Position numbers and translations under genes: made by a program
Notes under the pieces: model-generated
What the model saw: only the letters and a program-made list of their open reading frames with translations
Told to the model about the DNA's origin: nothing
Databases searched by the model: none
Origin: DATLMR01 sp964615905
GTDB lineage: Bacteria; Acidobacteriota; Blastocatellia; UBA7656
Reading direction: 5' to 3'
Length of the DNA stretch: 64,000 bases
NCBI GenBank assembly: GCA_964615905.1
Contig: CAZTUB010000019.1
Span: 1 to 64,000 of the forward strand
Part shown: one piece after another, positions 48,711 through 58,748 of the stretch
How positions within the stretch are numbered: the stretch's first letter is position 1
Layout: each line of letters starts with the position of its first letter

Positions 48711-50237
48711 GTGGCTGACCAAACGGACTTCATAGTAGTCGGTAGCGGTATCGCGGGCTTGCGCGCAGCGGTCGCCCTGGCCGAAGCGGGCCGCGTCACC
48801 GTATTAACCAAAGACCTCGTCACAGAATCGAACACGGAATACGCGCAGGGCGGCGTCGCCGTCGTCCTTAGCGACGACGACACGATTGACCTTCACTTTC
48901 AAGACACGATAGACGCGGGGGCGGGACTGTGCGATGCCGAAGCCGTAACTATTCTCGTCGAAGAAGGCCCGCGTTATATAGTCGAGCTGATCGAGCACGG
49001 CGCGGAGTTCGACCGCGAGGGCGAGCAGCTTGCCTTCACCCGCGAAGCCGCGCACTCGCGCTCGCGGGTGCTCCACGCTCGCGGCGACGCGACCGGGCGC
49101 GAGATCGTGCGCGCGCTGGTCGCCTGGTCTAAAAAGAGTTCGAGCATCGAGTACCTGCCGCACGCCTGCACGCAATCGCTCATCGTAAAGGACGGCCGCT
49201 GCGTCGGCGTAACCTACGTCGAGCCGGTCTCGAATCACATACGCGCGCTTTACGCCCGCGCGGTTGTGCTGGCGACGGGCGGCGCGGGCCAGCTCTACCT
49301 CCACACGACGAACCCTGATGTGGCGACGGGCGACGGGCAGGCGATGGCTTACCGCGCGGGCGCTTGTATAGCAGACATGGAGTTCATACAGTTTCACCCG
49401 ACGGCGCTCGCGATACCGAACGCCCCGCGCTTTCTCTTGTCGGAGGCGATGCGCGGCGAAGGCGGTCTGCTTATAAATAGCCAGGGCGAGCCGTTCATGA
49501 CTCGCTATGACCAGCGCAAAGAGCTTGCGCCGCGCGATATAGTCTCGCGCTCGATACACTTCGAAATCGAGCGCACGAAAGCGGCGAACGTCTGGCTGGA
49601 CATGCGCCACCTGGATCGAGACTACGTGCGCAATCGCTTCCCGAAAATCTACAACACCTGCCTGCTCTACAACGTAGACATAACGCGCGACCTGATCCCT
49701 GTCAGCCCGGCCGCGCACTACACGATGGGCGGCATTCGCACGGACACCTTTGGGCGAGCGTCGATAAAGGGCCTGTACGCAGCGGGCGAGGTCGCCTGCA
49801 CAGGCGTGCATGGCGCGAACCGCCTCGCTTCCAACTCGCTTTTGGAAGGCCTGGTCTTCGGAGCGCGGGCCGGAGCGGCTGCGGCTAAAGAAGCGCCCGC
49901 CGGAGTCGATATGGTCGAGCCGCGCGACTGGGACTACGGGGCGGCGGCCGACTGGCGAATCGACGACGGCACGCGCGCCGAAGTCAAGCGAATCATGTGG
50001 GACAGGGTCGGCATTGTTCGCAATGAAGCCGGGTTGAAAGACGCGCTTGCAGAGTTGGACCAGATAGCGGCCCGCCCGCTCAACACGCGCTCCTGGAATT
50101 TCGTCACGCTTGCGCGGCTTGTCGCGGAAGCCGCCCTCGCCAGGCGCGAGTCGCGCGGCGCGCATTACCGTAGCGACTTTCCGGCCCGCGACGATCAGGA
50201 GTTTCAGCGGCACACGATTCAGGAACGTAAACCGTGA
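48711..50237 (+). CDS. nadB: L-aspartate oxidase
   Basis: This 508-residue flavoprotein starts at GTG. It has the FAD-binding DFIVVGSGIAGLRAAVALAE, EYAQGGVAVVLSDDDTIDLH, HSRSRVLHARGDATGREIV, VLATGGAGQLYLHTTNPDVA, EFIQFHPTAL and YTMGGIRTDTFGRASIKGLY with HGANRLASNSLLE. It oxidises L-aspartate to iminoaspartate in the first step of de novo NAD synthesis; nadA and nadC are not in the window. The last three codons and the stop are formed by the outer arm of a hairpin repeat. Confidence 0.95.
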   Translation: MADQTDFIVVGSGIAGLRAAVALAEAGRVTVLTKDLVTESNTEYAQGGVAVVLSDDDTIDLHFQDTIDAGAGLCDAEAVTILVEEGPRYIVELIEHGAEFDREGEQLAFTREAAHSRSRVLHARGDATGREIVRALVAWSKKSSSIEYLPHACTQSLIVKDGRCVGVTYVEPVSNHIRALYARAVVLATGGAGQLYLHTTNPDVATGDGQAMAYRAGACIADMEFIQFHPTALAIPNAPRFLLSEAMRGEGGLLINSQGEPFMTRYDQRKELAPRDIVSRSIHFEIERTKAANVWLDMRHLDRDYVRNRFPKIYNTCLLYNVDITRDLIPVSPAAHYTMGGIRTDTFGRASIKGLYAAGEVACTGVHGANRLASNSLLEGLVFGARAGAAAAKEAPAGVDMVEPRDWDYGAAADWRIDDGTRAEVKRIMWDRVGIVRNEAGLKDALAELDQIAARPLNTRSWNFVTLARLVAEAALARRESRGAHYRSDFPARDDQEFQRHTIQERKP

Positions 50238-50352
50238 ACCGTAACTTGGGGAGAGTAAACAGTGACAAGTGACAAGTGACAAGAAAGAGAAAAGAATGCG
50301 CAGGCCGATGGTCCTTCTCCTTTTCTTGTCACTTGTCACTGTTTACTGTTTT
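50226..50352. repeat. GTGACAA-heptamer hairpin repeat with outer arm (copy 3)
   Basis: The core runs from GTAAACAGTGACAAGTGACA (50255) to CTTGTCACTTGTCACTGTTTAC (ending 50346), arms nearly perfect. An outer module CGTAAACCGTGAACCGTAAC then GGGGAGAG (50226-50254) matches, in reverse complement, the module at the right of copy 4. It provides the stop codon of nadB. Confidence 0.85.
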
Positions 50353-50370
50353 AAAATTGTGGAGGGAATT

Positions 50371-50841
50371 ATGAGCGACGCCATTGCTTCACACGAAGAT
50401 GCGCAACTGATACTCAGGCTCTATGAGCTGCGCAGGGAAGACCGTATGCGAAAAGCGCGCGAATGGTTTCAGTATGACTTCCTTCCCGAATCCGTTGCCG
50501 AGATAAAAGCGATACTTCAATCCCGTTCCGAAGAGAACACGTCGTTTCGCATGGTGACTTCGTACTGGGACATGGCCGCGTCGTTCGCCGTTCACGGCAC
50601 GCTAAACGCCGAGCTGCTGCTCGAATCGGCAAACGAGCTGATACTGGTCTGGGCCAAGCTTCAGCCTTTCATAGCGGAGATTCGCGAGTTTGCATCGCTG
50701 CCCGCCTATCTCGAAAACATCGAGAAGGTTGTAGCGAGGGTTGACTGGGCGCAGGACCGCATGAGGTGGATGCAGGAACAGGTGCGGCTATACCGCGAGA
50801 GCGCCAAAAAGATGGGGACCGAACCTAAATCGAATACTTGA
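50371..50841 (+). CDS. Hypothetical protein (156 aa)
   Basis: I start it at the ATG at 50371 with GGAGGG upstream; the frame is open into the hairpin repeat at 50269 but that part is repeat sequence. The product (MSDAIASHEDAQLILRLYEL onward) is helical, with WFQYDFLPESVAEIKAILQS and a Trp-rich middle. No signal peptide or membrane segment is present. I have the impression of a conserved Acidobacterial family but cannot name it. Confidence 0.7.
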   Translation: MSDAIASHEDAQLILRLYELRREDRMRKAREWFQYDFLPESVAEIKAILQSRSEENTSFRMVTSYWDMAASFAVHGTLNAELLLESANELILVWAKLQPFIAEIREFASLPAYLENIEKVVARVDWAQDRMRWMQEQVRLYRESAKKMGTEPKSNT

Positions 50842-50969
50842 AACCTGACTGGTCGAGTTGTATAGTAGCGGTCAGGCTGTCCCCGGCCCAGTGATCCCGC
50901 TCCCAAGCTGAACAAACTTTCGGTTTAGCCCCCTGGCCGATTTCGCTCCTTTTGCACCCAGGAGTTTCG

Positions 50970-51731
50970 ATGAAACGAATTGCAATCTTATCCTCAGTCC
51001 TTTTCCTCTTGGCGGCGCTCGCGCCTGTTTCCGGTTTAGCGCGACAGGCGGCAGATACGCCGACCGGCGCGGTTATAAATTTTTATCGCGCCCTGAAAGC
51101 CCGGCAGTACGTCGAAGGCTTCCGCCACTCGGTCTACAAGGGCGCGGTCGAAGGTCTTTCGGAAGATGACTTGAAAGACCTTGAGCCGGATTTCGCGCGT
51201 ACCTTTTCACAGATTCCCGACAAGATCGAAGCTCGCGGTGAACAGACGAGCGGCGACACCGCTACAGTCTTCGTGAAATTCGACGGCATCGAAGAACCGC
51301 AGGTCGTCGCCCTGGTCCGCGTCGGCAAATCCTGGCTGGTCGGCGATAAAGAGACGCTCGAACAGGTGAACTCGCAAGGCCGCGCCTTCTTCTTTAACAC
51401 CCGTGTGATGGTAAACGAAGAAGAGGTGTTCGACACAATCGAGCGGCTGGTCGGCGCGGAGATCATCTACGCGCAGCGGTTTCAAGGCCAGTACGCCCCG
51501 ATGGAAGAGATGCTAAGGCTCAACGCGCTGCCGAAGGACGTCGAAGCGGGCGGCTATAAGATCGAGCTGAGCCTGAGTGAAGATCGAAAATCGTTCTTTG
51601 TGATTGCGACGCCGCACGTTTACGGCAAGACCGGGAGGCTGTCATTCTACGCAGACACTGTGGCCACGAGGGCCGAAGACCTCAAGGGTAAGCCCGCCAC
51701 CAGCCGCTCGCCCGTCTACAAACGGAAATGA
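50970..51731 (+). CDS. Secreted protein of unknown function
   Basis: AGGAG precedes the ATG at 50970. A signal peptide (RIAILSSVLFLLAALAPVSG) leads to a 130-residue NTF2-like domain of the type often seen in secreted proteins (TGAVINFYRALKARQYVEGF, then VGKSWLVGDKETLEQ). The C-terminal part (LKGKPATSRSPVYKRK) resembles the ends of some pilin-like or DUF4878-type proteins, but the match is loose. Probably periplasmic. Confidence 0.65.
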   Translation: MKRIAILSSVLFLLAALAPVSGLARQAADTPTGAVINFYRALKARQYVEGFRHSVYKGAVEGLSEDDLKDLEPDFARTFSQIPDKIEARGEQTSGDTATVFVKFDGIEEPQVVALVRVGKSWLVGDKETLEQVNSQGRAFFFNTRVMVNEEEVFDTIERLVGAEIIYAQRFQGQYAPMEEMLRLNALPKDVEAGGYKIELSLSEDRKSFFVIATPHVYGKTGRLSFYADTVATRAEDLKGKPATSRSPVYKRK

Positions 51732-51733
51732 GA

Positions 51734-54700
51734 TCAGGCTATGTTCAATTTCTTCGCGGTCGATTGGTCGGCCTCATCGCCTATCATCTGCGTCAGCAAG
51801 ACCCGGCCCGATTGAAACGAGTACCGCGCGACGCGAGGGGCCCACGTCTTGAAATCTTTGCACGACTGCTCCTCGGCGATAAGCGGAGGCGTCGAGGCGC
51901 GCGCCTTCTCAAGCTTTTCGATAAATTCTTCCCAGCGAGCAGGCGCGGCCGGAGACTCGTCCTTTTGCGACCCGTCAGTTTGCGACCCGTCAGTTTGTGA
52001 TGCGTCAGTTTGTGATGCGTCAGTTTGTGGCTCGTCTCTTTGCGATTTGTCGCCCCGCGCGTCCTTTGCCTTCTCAGGTTTTTCGCCCGCGTGTGGGTGT
52101 GACGCGAACTCCTGCTTTATAGTCTCGATGAAGCCCCACCAGTTTGTATCTTCGTCAACGTCGAGCAGCCGCCCAAGTATCTCCGTCGCTTCATCGGGAT
52201 GCCCTATAAGCATGGCGAGCAGTAGCAAGGCCGCGCGGTGGCCCCCGCCGTTTTTGTCGCCCTTGAAGGCTTCGACTTCGTGGTCTTTCACCCACGCGCG
52301 CAATATCCTGTAGATGTTCACAAACCTCTTGGCGGATCGCGGCGACGGAATGAACCGGTAGAGCCTCTTCATGAACTCGCGTTCCCATTCCTCTATCACC
52401 AGATGCTCCGGGTCCAGGTCATGAGGTTGTTCCTGTGATTCTTGCTTCTCCGACTTAGCGGCGGTCCGCTCTTTACCTTTAGAACCTCCCTGCTGCGCGG
52501 CGACTGATTCAACCGGGTCGACGTTCACGCTAGTTGCGCTTGACGTAGACGCTCCCGACGTCGAGCCGCCAGCGGCCGCAGCGCGGCTTTTTTCCGCTTC
52601 ATCTTGCCCCTTTCCACCGGCGGCGGGTTCATGCGCTTCGGTCTTGTTATCATCCTGCGCGCCCTGTTGTGTCGCCAGCGCTTCGATCAGGTTACTAAAG
52701 CCTTCCTGCTCCATAGGCCACAGCGTGAAGGGTATTTGAAAAATCTTCTCAAGATAGTTCAGCGGCGTCGATTGCCAGTGAGCGTCTTCGGGGTGCGACC
52801 TGATATCGTTGGGCAGCCCTCGGAACGCGCGCGAGTGCTGTTTTAACGAATGGAGAAGCCAGCGGGAATCTACGCCTACTACGACTACGAATAGAGGGAA
52901 GGCGAGAAGGAGATGGACCGCTTGAAGGACTTCGACGACTTTTCTCTCGGGGCAGCGGTCGAGGTCGTCTATGTAAAGGACTATGCGGTCGATGCGAGGC
53001 AGAAGCGGGTCATCCAGCGGCGTCTGGCTGGATCGGTCGGCTCCGGGCTTGTGGTTGATGTCGCGCTCGCTCGCGAGCAGATCGCTGAGCTTTTCAAAAT
53101 CGCTTCGAGCGCGGGCAATCGTGCCAAGCAGCCGCGTGTAATCTGTGCTCTGGTGTCGCGCCCTGATAAAGTCTGCCATCTGCCGGTTTATTGTAAGCTG
53201 CTGCAACTGGTCGTCATTGGTCTTAAGCTCGTTTCTGGCCGCTTCAACGCTCTGCCTGGCCGCGTCGCGCCGTGCTTGAATCTCTTTTTGCAGATTGAGC
53301 AGGTCGTCCTCTTTAGCCTTTCGGGCGTTCTCGACATTCACCTTGTTTGTTCTTACAGCGTCTTTGATAAGATTGATGGCGCGAAGGCCGGAATAGATGA
53401 AAGGTGAGAGAAACCCGAGCAGGCCTGTTGCGACCGCTATCAGCCGGGCCACAAAGTCGCTCAGGCCGAAGCTCATTTGAGAGAGCCACAAAGCGATGCC
53501 CGCAGAGACGACTAGAAACCCGACTGCGACCAGCCACTTCGTTAAGTCCTTAGTGTTGACGAACGCAAGCTTGACCGCGCGCAACCTCCCCGCCACTCCG
53601 CGAAGCTCCAATAGCTCTGTCGTCGGTATATTGAGTTTCCTGGCAGCCTCATTAACTTTGCTATCGAACTCTCTCCTGCCTCGCGCAATCTGGTCGATCA
53701 CTTCGGGCTGTCCCAGGGCAAACCGCAGCCCTTCACGAAGCAGCGCCTGCGGGCTTGTGTCAGGGCCGATCTCGTCTCCGAGCCTCGCAAGGCTTTGAAC
53801 ATTTTGAGACAACTCGTTTTCAACCTGCCTTAGCTCTTTTTCGGCCAGCTCAAGTTTGTTGAGCGATGAAGCGCGGTCTGCCACAAGCCGCGCGCGCTTG
53901 TATTTAGGGTCCTGCTCGCTTTCAGGTATAGCCTCCCTGGCAAGCTGCTCGGCCAACCCTTCAAAGATTTCGGAAGCGATGCTCGCCCACAGGTCTGTGT
54001 CCATGTAATGCCACGCATTAAACCAGAGCTGGACTATGTGAGGGCAGTAGGGCGATTTTGAGCTGGCGCGGGCTTGTGCCTTCAGCGTGTTGATCTGCTC
54101 CTCCATCTTTCGCATGAAGAAGCTCTTGCCGCTGCCCCAGTCACCGAACAATCCGACGGAGACGGGCGGATCGACGTCCTTGGCCGCAATCACGGAGCAG
54201 AGCGCCTCGACTTCACGCTTGATGTCGAGCTTGTCTTCGCCCCTGGTGTCGTCGGAGCTAAACCCCGGAATCTGCTTTCTACGCTTCCGTGGCGGAGCGC
54301 CGGTTTTGGGAGTGGGACCCTCTTCAAGCGGCGGGTCGGGGGCGGCCTCCTTCTGGTCGGCAATCAGCTTTCTGATTTTGACCAGCGCTTCGCTCTTTGC
54401 CATTTCGCTTATTGGGATGGCATAAAGCCCCTCCCCGTCTTCGGTAATACCCTCGATCATACCGATGAGAGTGTTGCCTACAAGCACAGGCCCGCCAATG
54501 ACAGCCACAGCTTTAGTTATTTGTGTAGTGTCGAGGCGAATAAGAGTTCTGCCGCCAGATTCTGTCAGACCGCTGACTTTACCATGCAAACGGTAATAGG
54601 GGACGTTCTCATAGCCAATCCTCATCGACCTCCACTCCTTACCTTCTAGATGCAGACTCGCATTGACTTTCAGAAGTGAAAGATCGAAGGGGGGCGGTGA

Positions 54701-54997
54701 TTTAAGGTTTAACAAGGTCACATTTAATGTGTTGTCTTGAGCGACCATAAATGCTTCTACGGCGATAGAGTCAGATGATTCGTCAAGTTTTCGAAGCTGT
54801 TGAGGCGGGTTAAGGACTACCCGAAACGAGCCGGGGGCCTGGTCCCATAATCCGGGCGTTTGTACCCGAATGCTCGGCATGATCGCCAGCCTTGGCGATA
54901 TGAGCGAGCCCATACCGAGGTATTTTTCCTCGCTGCCCGAACCAGCGCCGAAAACCGCGACCGAAACCAGGTCCAACAAGTCCTCTTTTGTGTCCAT
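51734..54997 (-). CDS. KAP-family P-loop NTPase with degenerate trypsin-like N-terminal domain
   Basis: The protein has 1087 residues. Residues 1-205 look like a trypsin-fold domain (GMGSLISPRLAIMPSIRV, VAVIGGPVLVGNTLIGMIEG), but His and Ser of the triad are replaced, so it is probably a binding module. The KAP NTPase follows: Walker A GLFGDWGSGKS (285-292), a long coiled coil, two transmembrane helices (WLVAVGFLVVSAGIALWLSQ, then LIAVATGLLGFLSPFIYSGL), and Walker B IVLYIDDLDRC. The C-terminus contains six 5-residue SQTDx-type repeats. KAP NTPases include the phage-exclusion protein PifA. Function here is unknown. Confidence 0.85.
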   Translation of the reverse strand: MDTKEDLLDLVSVAVFGAGSGSEEKYLGMGSLISPRLAIMPSIRVQTPGLWDQAPGSFRVVLNPPQQLRKLDESSDSIAVEAFMVAQDNTLNVTLLNLKSPPPFDLSLLKVNASLHLEGKEWRSMRIGYENVPYYRLHGKVSGLTESGGRTLIRLDTTQITKAVAVIGGPVLVGNTLIGMIEGITEDGEGLYAIPISEMAKSEALVKIRKLIADQKEAAPDPPLEEGPTPKTGAPPRKRRKQIPGFSSDDTRGEDKLDIKREVEALCSVIAAKDVDPPVSVGLFGDWGSGKSFFMRKMEEQINTLKAQARASSKSPYCPHIVQLWFNAWHYMDTDLWASIASEIFEGLAEQLAREAIPESEQDPKYKRARLVADRASSLNKLELAEKELRQVENELSQNVQSLARLGDEIGPDTSPQALLREGLRFALGQPEVIDQIARGRREFDSKVNEAARKLNIPTTELLELRGVAGRLRAVKLAFVNTKDLTKWLVAVGFLVVSAGIALWLSQMSFGLSDFVARLIAVATGLLGFLSPFIYSGLRAINLIKDAVRTNKVNVENARKAKEDDLLNLQKEIQARRDAARQSVEAARNELKTNDDQLQQLTINRQMADFIRARHQSTDYTRLLGTIARARSDFEKLSDLLASERDINHKPGADRSSQTPLDDPLLPRIDRIVLYIDDLDRCPERKVVEVLQAVHLLLAFPLFVVVVGVDSRWLLHSLKQHSRAFRGLPNDIRSHPEDAHWQSTPLNYLEKIFQIPFTLWPMEQEGFSNLIEALATQQGAQDDNKTEAHEPAAGGKGQDEAEKSRAAAAGGSTSGASTSSATSVNVDPVESVAAQQGGSKGKERTAAKSEKQESQEQPHDLDPEHLVIEEWEREFMKRLYRFIPSPRSAKRFVNIYRILRAWVKDHEVEAFKGDKNGGGHRAALLLLAMLIGHPDEATEILGRLLDVDEDTNWWGFIETIKQEFASHPHAGEKPEKAKDARGDKSQRDEPQTDASQTDASQTDGSQTDGSQKDESPAAPARWEEFIEKLEKARASTPPLIAEEQSCKDFKTWAPRVARYSFQSGRVLLTQMIGDEADQSTAKKLNIA
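51964..52053 (-). repeat. Six 15-bp tandem repeats inside the KAP NTPase gene
   Basis: Units such as TTTGCGACCCGTCAG repeat at 51964, 51979, 51994, 52009, 52024 and 52039, the first two identical and the middle two identical. They encode a Ser-Gln-Thr-Asp-rich pentapeptide array in frame, so copy number can change without a frameshift. Confidence 0.85.
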
Positions 54998-55163
54998 AAC
55001 CTTTCCTGCCAGGGTAACTAATGTCTCTGAACCGGTTTAATACCAGGAATCGGCAGGAATCTCAAAGGCTGAATTGCTACCTCAAAGCTCAGGTTGCGCG
55101 CCGTGACCGCAAACCTTTAAAATCCGCCCGCGATTCTATTACCGATCAAGAGGATTTAAAAGC

Positions 55164-56756
55164 ATGAAACGATTCCTGCTCGCCCTGCTGCTCGTCTCGG
55201 TACAGGCCGCGCCTGTCTTTTCGCGAGACGACTACCCGCGCTCTACTACTCTAGATGCGATTCACTACCGCATCCGTCTCGACATCAAGCAGGAGGGCGA
55301 GCAGATAAGCGCCAGCGCAGAGATACTTTTTGAAGCGACAGGCGACGGCGTGAATCAGGTGCCGCTCGATTTCGGAGGTCTCGCGGTCAGCGAAGTGAGC
55401 GAGGAGAAGCGGCCCGCAAGGTTCAACCACGCGGGCGGGAAACTTCTGGTCACGCTCGGAAAAACCTACAGGCGAGGGGAGCGCTTCTGGATAGGGGTGA
55501 AGTATCACGGGCGGCCTTCGGACGGGCTATTTATCAAGAAGAGCAAGTTCGGCCACCGCACGATCTTCGCCGACAACTGGCCCAACCGCGCTCGCCACTG
55601 GTTCCCCGGCATCGACCATCCTTATGACAAGGCGACGGTCGAATTCCTTGTGACAACCCCTGCTCGTTATGACGTGATCGCCAACGGCGCGCTGGTCGAA
55701 GTCACAAGCAACCACGACGGCACAAAGCTCACACACTGGAGAATGTCTGTGCCCATCCCGACATACTGCATGGTCGTCGGCGCTACTGAATTCTCCATAC
55801 TCAACGTCGGCACGAGCCACGGCGTTCAACTGCTCTACTACCTTTACCCGCAGGACCGCGACAACGGCATAAAAGATTACGGGCGGACGCTCCAGATGTT
55901 TGACTACTACCACAACCTGATCGGCCCGTTCCCTTATGAAAAGCTCGCGCTCGTTCAGTCATCCACGCAGTTCGGCGGGATGGAAAACTCCACCGCGATC
56001 TTCTTTGACGAGAAGGCGTTCGACGGCAGCGGAAGGCTCGAAGGCACTGTCGCACACGAGATTGCGCACCAGTGGTTCGGCGATTCGGTCACGGAAGCCG
56101 ACTGGCATCACCTCTGGCTCAGCGAAGGGTTTGCGACTTACTTTGAAAATCTCTTTTTCGAGCACGCGGACGGGCGGGACAAGTTTGTCGAGCGCATGCT
56201 CGCCGACAAAGAGACTTACCTGAAGGCTTACGGTGAGACAGCGCCGCCCATCTACGACCCTTCGATCACCGACCTGTTCAAGCTTCTGAATCGGAACAAC
56301 TATCAAAAAGGCGGGTGGGTGCTTCACATGCTCCGCCGCGAAATGGGCGACAGGCTGTTTTTTGAAGCCGTCCGCGATTATTACCGCACATACCGCGACC
56401 GCACCGCGTTGACGGCAGATTTGCAAAAGGTGATGGAGTTTCACGCGGGCCGCCCGCTCGACTGGTTTTTCAAGCAGTGGATATACGAGCCGGGCTATCC
56501 CATCCTCGATGCGGCGTGGGAGTGGAACGAGCCTTCGCGCGAGCTGCGGTTGCGCGTTGCGCAGAAGCAGCAGAAAACGCTCTTTCGAATACGGCTCGAC
56601 GTCGATATAAAGGTCGGGGATAAGACCCGGCGCGAAGTCGTAGACCTGCGAGAGCGCGAGCACACTTTTACTTTCAAGCTCGACTCAAAGCCGCAGGGTC
56701 TTGCGCTCGACCCGGATGAGTGGGTGCTCAAGGTGCTGACCTTGAGAGGGGAATAG
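55164..56756 (+). CDS. M1-family zinc aminopeptidase (secreted)
   Basis: The protein has 530 residues with a signal peptide (RFLLALLLVSVQAAPVFSRD). The M1 features are all present: substrate-binding GGMENSTAIFF, HEIAHQWFGDSVTEADWHHL with HExxH, and WLSEGFATYFENLFF with the third zinc-ligand Glu. The N-terminal beta domain has the usual YRIRLDIKQEGEQISASAEI. The C-terminal helical domain of longer members is absent, so it is a short M1. It would cleave N-terminal residues from peptides in the periplasm or outside. Confidence 0.93.
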   Translation: MKRFLLALLLVSVQAAPVFSRDDYPRSTTLDAIHYRIRLDIKQEGEQISASAEILFEATGDGVNQVPLDFGGLAVSEVSEEKRPARFNHAGGKLLVTLGKTYRRGERFWIGVKYHGRPSDGLFIKKSKFGHRTIFADNWPNRARHWFPGIDHPYDKATVEFLVTTPARYDVIANGALVEVTSNHDGTKLTHWRMSVPIPTYCMVVGATEFSILNVGTSHGVQLLYYLYPQDRDNGIKDYGRTLQMFDYYHNLIGPFPYEKLALVQSSTQFGGMENSTAIFFDEKAFDGSGRLEGTVAHEIAHQWFGDSVTEADWHHLWLSEGFATYFENLFFEHADGRDKFVERMLADKETYLKAYGETAPPIYDPSITDLFKLLNRNNYQKGGWVLHMLRREMGDRLFFEAVRDYYRTYRDRTALTADLQKVMEFHAGRPLDWFFKQWIYEPGYPILDAAWEWNEPSRELRLRVAQKQQKTLFRIRLDVDIKVGDKTRREVVDLREREHTFTFKLDSKPQGLALDPDEWVLKVLTLRGE

Positions 56757-56799
56757 CGCCAACCGCCTTCACCCCATCAAGGAGCACTATTCAGCATCA

Positions 56800-58617
56800 C
56801 TATTCGGTGGCGCGGCCTTTCGGGCGCTGGTTCGAGGCGAGAATCTTCTTTCGCATGCGAATCGATCCGGGTGTGACTTCGACCAGCTCATCTTCGCGAA
56901 TAAACTCAAGCGCCTGCTCAAGCGACAGCTCGCGGAAGGGGACCAGCCGCATCGCGTCATCGGCCGACGATGCGCGCATGTTCGTCAGCTTCTTCTCGCG
57001 TATTATGTTCACGTCCATATCGACGTCGCGCGCGTTCTCACCGACGATCATGCCTTCGTAAACCGCTGTGCCGGGGCGTATGAACAGCTCGCCGCGCTCT
57101 TGCAGGTTGTAAAGCGCATACGTGGTCGCCGCGCCGGGCCTGTCGGCCACAAGCGCGCCGGAGATTCGCTGCGAGATGCTGCCCTGCCACTCGTCCCAGC
57201 GCAGAAACATGGTGTTTAATAACCCTGTCCCTTTGGTGTCGGTCAAAAACTCGCTGCGAAAACCTATCAACCCGCGCGAAGGCACTTCGAACTCCATTCG
57301 CACGCGCCCGGTTCCATGATTGACCATCTTCGTCATGCGCCCGCGCCTGCGCCCAAGCGCCTCCGTCACCACGCCGATAAAAGTCTCAGGGCAGTCGACC
57401 ACCGCAAGCTCGATGGGTTCGAGCTTCTTGCCGCCCTCTTCGCGAAGGATGACTTCGGGTTTCGACACCTGGACCTCATAGCTCTCGCGCCGCATCATCT
57501 CGATGATGATTGCAAGCTGAAGCTCACCGCGCCCGGACACCTTGAAGCTGTCCATCGAATCGGTCTCCTCGACGCGGATGGCGACGTTTGCGAGCGCCTC
57601 TTTGTCGAGCCGCTCGCGCAGCTTTCTCGAAGTGACGTACTTGCCCTCGCGCCCTGCGAACGGCGATGTATTTACGCTGAAGATCATAGAGATCGTCGGC
57701 TCGTCTATCTTGATTCGCGGCAGCGGCTTCGGGTCTTCCGCAGACGAGACGGTTTCGCCTATGTATATGTCTTCGATCCCGGCGAGCACAACTATTTCGC
57801 CAGCTTCGGCCTGCTCGACAGGCGCCTGCTTCATCCCCTCAAACGCCAGAAGCTTCGTCACCTTCGTCTTTTCAATCTGGCCGCTCAGCTTGCAAATCGA
57901 GATCTGGTCGCCGACGGCGACCCTGCCCGACGAGATTCTGCCAATCGCCAGGCGGCCTACATATTCGTTGTAATCGAGGTTCGAGACGAGCAGTTGAAGC
58001 ACCCCGTCCGTAGGCGCGGCCGGGGGCGGGATCGTGCGGACAATCTCATCGAAGAGCGGGCGCAGGTCTCTGTTGTCGTCGTCGAGGCTGCGTTTTGCGA
58101 TACCGTCGCGCGCAATCGTGTAGATGATGGGGAAGTCTACCTGTTCTTCATTTGCGTCGAGGTCGATAAAGAGGTCGAAGACTTCGCTGACCACCTCTTC
58201 GGCGCGGGCGTCCTGGCGATCAATCTTGTTTATAACGACGATAGCCGGGAGCTTTTGCTCAAGCGCCTTCGACAGCACGTAGCGTGTCTGCGGGAGCGGG
58301 CCTTCGCTCGCGTCAACCAGCAACATCACCCCGTCGACCATCTTCAAGACGCGCTCAACCTCGCCCCCGAAATCCGAGTGGCCCGGCGTGTCGACGATGT
58401 TTATCTTGACGTTGCCGTAATGGACCGAGGCGTTTTTTGCCATGATCGTGATGCCGCGCTCGCGCTCAAGGTCCATAGAGTCCATCATTCGCTCGACGAC
58501 CGCTTCGTTATCACGAAACAGGCCCGACTGCTTTAGCATCGAATCGACAAGCGTGGTCTTGCCGTGGTCGACGTGCGCGATGATGGCGATGTTGCGTATA
58601 TCTTCCCGTACTTTCAC
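56800..58617 (-). CDS. typA: Translational GTPase TypA/BipA
   Basis: This 605-residue ribosome-binding GTPase starts at GTG with GGAGG upstream. It has G1 IIAHVDHGKTTLVDSML, G3 VDTPGHSDFGGEVERVLKMV, G4 VINKIDR, switch-type MDLERERGITIMAKN, and BipA-specific C-terminal segments (GRGELQLAIIIEMMRRESYE, TKGTGLLNTMFLRWDEWQG). It assists ribosome assembly and stress adaptation. Length is normal. It is convergent with the aminopeptidase gene and monocistronic. Confidence 0.96.
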   Translation of the reverse strand: MKVREDIRNIAIIAHVDHGKTTLVDSMLKQSGLFRDNEAVVERMMDSMDLERERGITIMAKNASVHYGNVKINIVDTPGHSDFGGEVERVLKMVDGVMLLVDASEGPLPQTRYVLSKALEQKLPAIVVINKIDRQDARAEEVVSEVFDLFIDLDANEEQVDFPIIYTIARDGIAKRSLDDDNRDLRPLFDEIVRTIPPPAAPTDGVLQLLVSNLDYNEYVGRLAIGRISSGRVAVGDQISICKLSGQIEKTKVTKLLAFEGMKQAPVEQAEAGEIVVLAGIEDIYIGETVSSAEDPKPLPRIKIDEPTISMIFSVNTSPFAGREGKYVTSRKLRERLDKEALANVAIRVEETDSMDSFKVSGRGELQLAIIIEMMRRESYEVQVSKPEVILREEGGKKLEPIELAVVDCPETFIGVVTEALGRRRGRMTKMVNHGTGRVRMEFEVPSRGLIGFRSEFLTDTKGTGLLNTMFLRWDEWQGSISQRISGALVADRPGAATTYALYNLQERGELFIRPGTAVYEGMIVGENARDVDMDVNIIREKKLTNMRASSADDAMRLVPFRELSLEQALEFIREDELVEVTPGSIRMRKKILASNQRPKGRATE

Positions 58618-58748
58618 ATGTCCTCCAAACTGCTCTCAGATCAAACAAGTATGATAACAGAGCACGCTCTCGGCTGTCAGTGCATTTGTTCGACCTGTGC
58701 TGTTATAATCGGGGCGCAAACATCTTTTCCAAAGCGATAGAGGCCGGT

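Noticed and set aside
48804..50339. 511-codon minus-strand frame
   Set aside because: It is antisense to nadB, Arg- and Val-rich, and without family motifs.
50269..50370. N-terminal extension of the 156-aa protein into the hairpin repeat
   Set aside because: The extra 34 codons are translated repeat sequence; the ATG at 50371 has a proper ribosome site.
57316..58536. 406-codon plus-strand frame
   Set aside because: It is a shadow of typA on the opposite strand caused by GC-rich codon bias; typA has clear motifs and a ribosome site.
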